Source of the DNA: an uncultured beta proteobacterium
GTDB lineage: Bacteria > Pseudomonadota > Gammaproteobacteria > Burkholderiales > Burkholderiaceae
Length of the DNA stretch: 7,884 bases
NCBI GenBank assembly: GCA_903944255.1
Contig: CAJARE010000008.1
Location: forward strand, 1-7,884
Direction of reading: 5' to 3'
Under the pieces are notes generated by a model. The model did not search any database. It was not told the DNA's origin and saw nothing but the letters and a program-made list of their open reading frames with translations. Positions 1 to 4,421 of the stretch are shown one piece after another. Both the position numbers and the translations under genes were made by a program. Numbering within the stretch: the stretch's first letter is position 1; each line of letters begins with the position of its first letter.

Positions 1-245
1 CCAGTGCCATGCATACCCTGCAGCATGACCCTGCGGTTATAAGCAAAACCAGCGAGGATCGCCACACTAGCTTGGGGATTGAGTTGATAACTGGGATCCA
101 CTGATGGCACTAAGTCAGATTTTTGGCTAAATGCAGGAATTTGAAAATCAGTAAAGCCCTTGCACTCTGGAAAAGCAGTATGAAGCGAAACCAACTTATC
201 CGGTTGAAAATCCAATAAATCGATGGATGGAGGGCTTGAAGCCAT
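1..245 (-). CDS. cobS: CobS-like AAA+ ATPase, N-terminal part only (runs off left edge)
   Basis: Reading leftward from an ATG at 245, 81 complete codons are open to the window edge. The start has a good ribosome binding site (AAAGGAC, 251-257, five bases upstream). The protein matches the N-terminal domain of CobS, the AAA+ subunit of aerobic cobaltochelatase. Visible elements are IPAFSQ (residues 36-41), VPSVDPSY (46-53), then AILAGFAYNRRVMLQG (62-77) and GMHGTG (77-82). The last is the start of the Walker A loop; its Lys-Ser/Thr lies beyond the edge. In B12 synthesis CobS works with CobT and CobN to insert cobalt into hydrogenobyrinate diamide. CobS relatives also occur as MoxR-type ATPases paired with a VWA-domain protein that remodel other enzymes, so membership of the family does not prove a cobaltochelatase role. 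No cobalamin gene is visible here, and the gene is divergent from xsc. The family call is firm; the function is not. Confidence 0.85.
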   Translation of the reverse strand, partial: MASSPPSIDLLDFQPDKLVSLHTAFPECKGFTDFQIPAFSQKSDLVPSVDPSYQLNPQASVAILAGFAYNRRVMLQGMHGT

Positions 246-306
246 AGTGCGTCCTTTAAGAGTCTTAATGCGTTGTCAAATATATTCCATATCGGGGTTT
301 ATATGC

Positions 307-336
307 TTGACATGGCAGAAAATACACCATTAATAT
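307..336 (+). promoter_or_regulatory. Candidate sigma70 promoter of xsc
   Basis: A perfect -35 hexamer TTGACA lies at 307-312. It is followed after 18 bases by TAATAT at 331-336, which matches four of six positions of the -10 consensus. Transcription would start at about 342-345, leaving a leader of about 45 bases before the xsc ATG at 388. It is the only strong promoter-like pair seen in the 142-bp divergent region. The function is inferred from consensus and position only. Confidence 0.55.
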
Positions 337-346
337 AGACATTGTA

Positions 347-359
347 GAACAAATTGTTC
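347..359. promoter_or_regulatory. Perfect 13-bp palindrome, candidate operator for xsc
   Basis: GAACAA-A-TTGTTC is a perfect inverted repeat with a one-base centre. It sits within about the first 15 transcribed bases expected from the promoter at 307-336. That is a typical place for a repressor or dual regulator to bind. It does not resemble the direct-repeat sites described for TauR, the GntR/MocR-type taurine regulator, so another regulator family may act here. No regulator gene is in the window, so the binding protein is unknown. Confidence 0.45.
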
Positions 360-376
360 CGTTTAATTGAATATCT

Positions 377-382
377 AGGAGA
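377..382 (+). promoter_or_regulatory. Ribosome binding site that fixes the xsc start at 388
   Basis: AGGAGA ends five bases before the ATG at 388, close to ideal spacing. This supports 388 as the natural start of xsc rather than the internal ATG at 459, which is the first ATG after the frameshift in the long reading frame. Confidence 0.75.
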
Positions 383-387
383 GCTAA

Positions 388-2195
388 ATGTCTAAGACTG
401 GCGCTAATTTACCAGCTGGCCCACAAAAAATGACCCTTCGGAGGCTTTTGTTGAAACAATGGCCGCCAATAACGTGACGGATATCTTTGGAATTATGGGG
501 TCTGCCTTTATGGATGCAATGGATATTTTTGCTCCTGCTGGCATTCGGTTAATACCTGTTGTGCATGAGCAGGGAGCAGCACATATGGCTGATGGCTACT
601 CACGAGTGAGCGGTCGCCATGGTGTTGTAATTGGTCAAAATGGCCCCGGCGTCAGTAACTGCGTCACAGCAATTGCAGCTGCCTATTGGGCGCATAGCCC
701 GGTAGTGATGATTACTCCAGAGACCGGAACAATGGGTATGGGCTTAGGCGGGTTTCAGGAAGCAAACCAATTGCCGATGTTTGCAGAGTTCACTAAATAT
801 CAAGGCCACGTCAATAATCCAAAGCGGATGGCTGAATACACCGGCCGTTGTTTTGATCGTGCGATGTCCGAAATGGGTCCCACTCAATTGAACATTCCTC
901 GCGATTATTTTTATGGTGAGATTGAAGTCGAAATTCCACAACCTGCTCGTCTTGATCGTGGGCCTGGTGGCGAGAAGAGTTTGGATGAAGCTGCGGAGTT
1001 ATTGGCGAACGCAAAATTCCCCGTCATTATTTCTGGTGGTGGAGTCGTGATGGCTGATGGAGTGGAAGAATGCAAGGCGTTTGCTGAGCGCTTAGGTGCC
1101 CCAGTAGTCAATAGTTATCTCCATAATGACTCCTTTCCTGCAAGCCATCCTTTATGGTGTGGTCCTTTAGGCTATCAAGGCTCGAAGGCAGCTATGAAAC
1201 TGATTTCTCAGGCTGATGTGGTCGTGGCACTAGGCTCACGCCTTGGCCCATTTGGTACCTTGCCACAGCATGGTATGGATTATTGGCCTAAGAATGCCAA
1301 GATTATTCAGATTGATGCTGACAATAAGATGTTAGGCTTGGTGAAGAAAATTTCAGTAGGTATTTGTGGTGATGCAAAAGAAGCCGCAATTGCCTTAACT
1401 AAGCGTTTAGCTGGTAAGACCTTGGTTTGCGATGCTACAAAGGCAGAGCGTGCAAAAACTATCGCTACTGAAAAAGCGGCATGGGAAAAAGAGTTAGATG
1501 AGTGGACTCATGAGCGTGACCCATTCAGTCTTGACATGATTGAAGAGCAGAAAAAAGAAAAGACTCCAACTGGCGGTCATTATTTACATCCTCGTCAGGT
1601 CCTGCGTGAGCTAGAAAAAGCCATGCCAGCCGATGTGATGGTTTCTACAGATATTGGCAATATTAATTCGGTTGCAAATAGCTACCTGCGTTTCGAGCGC
1701 CCAAGAAGTTTCCTTGCCCCAATGAGCTTTGGTAACTGCGGTTATGCTTTGCCCACCATTATTGGTGCTAAAGCTGCTGCTCCAGAGCGTCCTGCGATTG
1801 CTTACGCTGGTGATGGTGCCTGGGCTATGAGTATGGTGGAGATTCTGACTGCAGTTCGTCATGACATTCCTGTAACGGCAGTGGTGTTCCATAATCGTCA
1901 ATGGGGTGCTGAGAAGAAGAACCAAGTGGACTTCTATAACCGCCGTTTTGTTGCTGGCGAATTGGATAGCCCAAGTTTTGCAGGCATGGCTAAATCGATG
2001 GGTGCAGAGGGAATCGTGGTTGACCAGCTTGATCAAGTTGGCCCAGCTCTCAAGAAGGCAGTTGAGATGCAAATGAAGGAAGGTAAAACCTGCGTTGTCG
2101 AGATTATGTGTACTCGCGAACTGGGTGACCCCTTCCGTCGTGATGCACTTTCTAAGCCAGTACGCTTCTTAGATAAGTACAAAGACTACGTCTAA
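388..2195 (+). CDS. xsc: Sulfoacetaldehyde acetyltransferase Xsc, with an apparent 5' frameshift
   Basis: Xsc is a cytoplasmic, thiamine diphosphate-dependent enzyme that converts sulfoacetaldehyde and phosphate into acetyl phosphate and sulfite. It is the desulfonation step of taurine, isethionate and sulfoacetate degradation. The frame-corrected protein would be 602 residues, the family's usual length. Xsc-type sequence is seen from the start (GPQKMT, then SEAFVETM) through IFGIMGSAFMDAMDIF, GGFQEANQLPMF and NIPRDYFYGEI. Counting from the ATG at 459, the cofactor-activating Glu is E37 (VHEQGAAHMADGYSR). The ThDP/metal motif runs from GDG at 451-453 to N479 (FHNRQWG). The domain order is PYR, central, PP, as in the acetolactate synthase superfamily. 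Codons 1-16 (from ATG 388) lie one frame off the rest, because a base is missing at about 434-437; in the upstream frame translation stops at TGA 475-477. The continuous frame therefore starts only at 459. This is either a sequencing error or a recent mutation; the rest of the frame is intact. The gene has its own promoter and ends in a strong terminator. Confidence 0.93.
434..437 (+). other. Apparent one-base deletion (frameshift) in the 5' end of xsc
   Basis: The frame from ATG 388 reads GPQKMT up to codon 433-435, as expected for Xsc. From 438 onward the conserved continuation SEAFVETMAA is in the frame of position 459. One extra base in the CCC run at 434-436 would give ACC-CCT-TCG (Thr-Pro-Ser) and join the two halves seamlessly. 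As printed, the first frame runs into TGA at 475-477 after 29 codons. Short homopolymers such as this are common sites of sequencing error and also of natural slippage. Confidence 0.85.
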
Positions 2196-2210
2196 TAGTC
2201 ATGAGAAATT

Positions 2211-2241
2211 AAAAAGGCCCGATATTGTCGGGCCTTTTTTT
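2211..2241. terminator. Bidirectional intrinsic terminator between xsc and the convergent soe operon
   Basis: A seven-base stem, GGCCCGA (2216-2222) pairing with TCGGGCC (2228-2234), encloses the loop TATTG. Five A bases precede the stem and seven T bases (2235-2241) follow it, so it can end transcription from either side. It lies 15 bases after the xsc stop and 4 bases beyond the stop of the opposing nitroreductase gene, so it serves both. Confidence 0.93.
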
Positions 2242-2245
2242 ATCA

Positions 2246-2815
2246 CTAAAAAATAGAATGGTAGTCAGATACGCTGGGTCTTATTCGACCCGGTTTATTT
2301 TGAGTCACTGAACCAATCGTGATAAAACAAATTGGATCTTCGTGGTCAGTAAGATTAAAAAGATTTCTTAATCTGGGGCTTTGTAAGGCTTTACCGCTAG
2401 ACAGTCCAGAGCCAAAGCCAAGAGCGTAAGCGCTAAGCAAAATATTTTGAATTGCACACCCCAAGGATACTAGTTTCTCATCTTTACTAATTTCATTAGT
2501 GCTATCTTCATAATTGACGATGGCTAATAGGAGTAGGGGGCCGCGTAAGGCCTTTTCTCTGGCCTCCTGAAGTTGGATGGGCGTGGCATTTTGGTCTCGA
2601 TCAAGAAGACATTGATGAAAGACTTCACCTAGAGCATTGCGACTACTTTGCCCGATTTCAATGAAGCGCCAGGGCATCATTCTGCCGTGGTCTGGCGCAG
2701 CATTTGCTGCTAATAAAATCTGCTTCTTTTGTCCTGTATCAGGACCAGGATTGTCCAGTCTCTTAGGTGAGACATGAACTCTTCCATGAATGAGTTTCTC
2801 AGCAAAGTCATCCAT
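2246..2815 (-). CDS. YdjA-type nitroreductase family protein (putative FMN-dependent NAD(P)H oxidoreductase)
   Basis: The 189-residue product belongs to the small nitroreductase family that includes E. coli YdjA. Members bind FMN, usually as dimers, and pass hydride from NAD(P)H to varied acceptors; physiological substrates are mostly unknown. Family hallmarks are the FMN-contacting HGRVHVSPKRL near the N-terminus, AAPDHGRMMPWRF about residues 38-50, GCAIQNILLSAYALGFGSG in the second half, and a C-terminal DPICFITIG. The frame is open further upstream to an ATG at 2890, which would give 214 residues and overlap soeC by 61 bases. I prefer the ATG at 2815 because it follows the soeC stop by 14 bases, gives the usual family length and starts just before the conserved region. 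The ribosome binding site is weak at either start. It is the last gene of the pta-soeABC operon and ends at a strong terminator. Its role in sulfite metabolism is unknown. Confidence 0.85.
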   Translation of the reverse strand: MDDFAEKLIHGRVHVSPKRLDNPGPDTGQKKQILLAANAAPDHGRMMPWRFIEIGQSSRNALGEVFHQCLLDRDQNATPIQLQEAREKALRGPLLLLAIVNYEDSTNEISKDEKLVSLGCAIQNILLSAYALGFGSGLSSGKALQSPRLRNLFNLTDHEDPICFITIGSVTQNKPGRIRPSVSDYHSIF

Positions 2816-2829
2816 GGAATGAGCGATCT

Positions 2830-3765
2830 CTATGACACTCTCTGGTAGTACAAATTTTGAGGGTGATTCGCTTCTGCGAAAAACATCCATCTTTCAGCCA
2901 ATAGACCAATGTAATGCATGATTAAGGCAATCGCTATTTGGGACATGCTGGGGGAAGTCATAGAAAAAGCGAGCAAGATCATTGGGCCAACATAGGTCAT
3001 CAATAAGATAATCTTTCGAATATTGCTAATGACTCTATCAGTTTGATGATGGAAAAATTCACGAGTATTAAAGCTACCCCCCATAAAGCCCATAGAAGTT
3101 TGGCGGATATTATCGCCTTTAATACCTGTTGCAGAAGCTAAATTGGATTTTGGTTTTAACTTTTGATTGCGACGCCAGATCCATAGTTTGAGATTAAGAG
3201 CAATAAATAACAAGATAAAGTTGGTGCCCGAAATAAGGCCCATACCCAAAGGAACACTTGCCCCATTCCAAATGATGAATAGAAGTTCTAACAGCAAGCC
3301 ACCCGAGGTCAAGCCCAGTAGGATGAAGTTGCTAAGAGTCGAGGGGTGCGACCATTCTTGAATAAAGCGAATGCATTGGTAAATTTTTGCAGTACAGATC
3401 CATAGTGCAAGATTGCTGATCAGTAATGCTGCCCATACCCATACTGGCACCATTCCAGAATGAACAAAAAAGAAGGTGATTACAGTTAGTGCCATGACAG
3501 TTGGTAAAGCGATGACTTCTCGTGAAAGCCATGAAGTCCTCCACATCATAGCAGCACGCCAAGCTCGCTCAGGACGTCCTAAATGAAAAAATGATGCTAC
3601 TAAACTGAGGGTCAGGATGATGAAGCTGACTGGTAATGCCAGCATTGACAGAAATGCTGATGACAAGAACGGCCCCTCTATATTGAGTAGAGCCAGGAAA
3701 AATAATAAGCCCTGCGCCATCCCCACAAGAGTCGTAAAAAAGATAATTGAAAATTGTGGGCGCAT
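2830..3765 (-). CDS. soeC: Membrane anchor subunit of sulfite-oxidising enzyme, DmsC family
   Basis: This 311-residue integral membrane protein is of the DmsC type. About eight hydrophobic segments are visible, near residues 5-27, 36-60, 85-103, 107-126, 143-167, 174-197, 251-270 and 273-290. The signature HLGRPERAW (61-69) followed by TSWLSREV (77-84) after the second helix is typical of DmsC-family anchors. A cytoplasmic-loop motif, SFNTREFFHH (231-240), and the end GLLAERWMFFAEA (287-299) also fit SoeC. In this family the subunit anchors the molybdenum and iron-sulfur subunits to the inner membrane and passes electrons between the iron-sulfur protein and the quinone pool. Its ATG shares one base with the soeB stop (TAATG), and AAGGA lies 10 bases upstream. 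Gene order soeA-soeB-soeC and the xsc/pta context favour sulfite rather than DMSO as the substrate of the complex. The sequence family alone would also allow a DMSO or related reductase. Confidence 0.88.
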   Translation of the reverse strand: MRPQFSIIFFTTLVGMAQGLLFFLALLNIEGPFLSSAFLSMLALPVSFIILTLSLVASFFHLGRPERAWRAAMMWRTSWLSREVIALPTVMALTVITFFFVHSGMVPVWVWAALLISNLALWICTAKIYQCIRFIQEWSHPSTLSNFILLGLTSGGLLLELLFIIWNGASVPLGMGLISGTNFILLFIALNLKLWIWRRNQKLKPKSNLASATGIKGDNIRQTSMGFMGGSFNTREFFHHQTDRVISNIRKIILLMTYVGPMILLAFSMTSPSMSQIAIALIMHYIGLLAERWMFFAEANHPQNLYYQRVS

Positions 3766-4421
3766 TATTTGTCATTCCTTGCTGCATCAATCGTTTCCAT
3801 GATCGAGCGGGGTAGATAGTGATTAGCTGGTTGGGTTTCCCATTCAGGCATCAGGGCATAACCACCACGTTCTTCAATTGCTTTGCTAGCTGCTGACTCT
3901 GGATCATGAACGTCACCAAAAATTCGGGCGCTGGTTGGGCATGCAAGAACACATGCGGGCTTACGCTCGGATTCGGGCAGGGTTTCGCTATAAATACGAT
4001 CTACACATAAGGTGCACTTGGTCATCACTTGACGCTCTTGATCTAATTCACGTGCGCCATAAGGGCATGCCCAAGAACAATAACTGCAGCCAATGCATTT
4101 ATCGTAATCAACTAATACGATGCCATCTTCTTTACGCTTATAGCTTGCTCCTGTTGGACAGACTGGTACGCAAGGGGGTTCTTCGCAATGCAGGCATGAT
4201 TTTGGAAAGTGGACTGTCTGAGTATTGGGGAATGATCCCGCTTCATACGTTTGCACACGGTTAAAGAAAGTACCACTTGGGTTAGCACCATAGGCGTTCA
4301 GGTCTGTTAGAGGCCCAGCAGAGCCCGAGGTATTCCATTCCTTGCAAGAGGTAACGCATGCATGACAGCCAACGCAAACGTTCAGATCAATGACTAGGGC
4401 GAGTTGTTTATTAGCACTCAT
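3765..4421 (-). CDS. soeB: Four-cluster [4Fe-4S] electron transfer subunit of sulfite-oxidising enzyme
   Basis: This 218-residue ferredoxin-like protein is of the DmsB/PhsB/NrfC type. It carries sixteen cysteines in four motifs: C16-C19-C22-C26, C76-C79-C84-C88, C109-C112-C115-C119, and C136-C139-C157-C161. This is the standard set for four [4Fe-4S] clusters that relay electrons between the molybdenum subunit and the membrane anchor. No signal peptide is seen, which fits a location on the cytoplasmic face. The start at 4421 is well supported: GGAGG lies seven bases upstream inside the end of soeA, and the ATG overlaps the soeA stop by one base. The stop overlaps the soeC start in the same way, so the three proteins are probably made in matched amounts. 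All cluster ligands are present and no truncation is seen. Confidence 0.92.
   Translation of the reverse strand: MSANKQLALVIDLNVCVGCHACVTSCKEWNTSGSAGPLTDLNAYGANPSGTFFNRVQTYEAGSFPNTQTVHFPKSCLHCEEPPCVPVCPTGASYKRKEDGIVLVDYDKCIGCSYCSWACPYGARELDQERQVMTKCTLCVDRIYSETLPESERKPACVLACPTSARIFGDVHDPESAASKAIEERGGYALMPEWETQPANHYLPRSIMETIDAARNDK

Noticed and set aside
251..279. Minus-strand promoter for the CobS-like gene using TTGACA at 279-274
   Set aside because: The -35 match is perfect, but at 15-18 bases of spacing only poor -10 sequences are found (for example TTAAAG), so it was not called.
288..305. CATAT...ATATG inverted repeat as a second operator
   Set aside because: The arms are only five AT-rich bases with an eight-base gap; this is easily due to chance in such sequence.
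459..461. ATG 459 as the natural start of xsc, helped by GGAGG at 440-444
   Set aside because: Conserved Xsc residues (SEAFVET) lie directly upstream in the same frame, and a better-placed ribosome binding site and ATG lie at 377-390. The GGAGG is 14 bases away and falls within codons for those residues.
1611..2072. 153-codon open frame on the minus strand inside xsc
   Set aside because: It lies opposite a strongly conserved coding region, has no recognisable domain and has no supporting start signal. It is a shadow of xsc.
459..2195. Acetolactate synthase or another ThDP enzyme instead of Xsc
   Set aside because: The superfamily is shared, but stretches such as IFGIMGSAFMDAMDIF, GGFQEANQLPMF and NIPRDYFYGEI are typical of Xsc, and the pta-soeABC neighbourhood agrees.
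3935..4264. 109-codon plus-strand open frame inside soeB
   Set aside because: It is antisense to the cysteine-rich clusters of soeB and shows no protein family features, so it is treated as a shadow.
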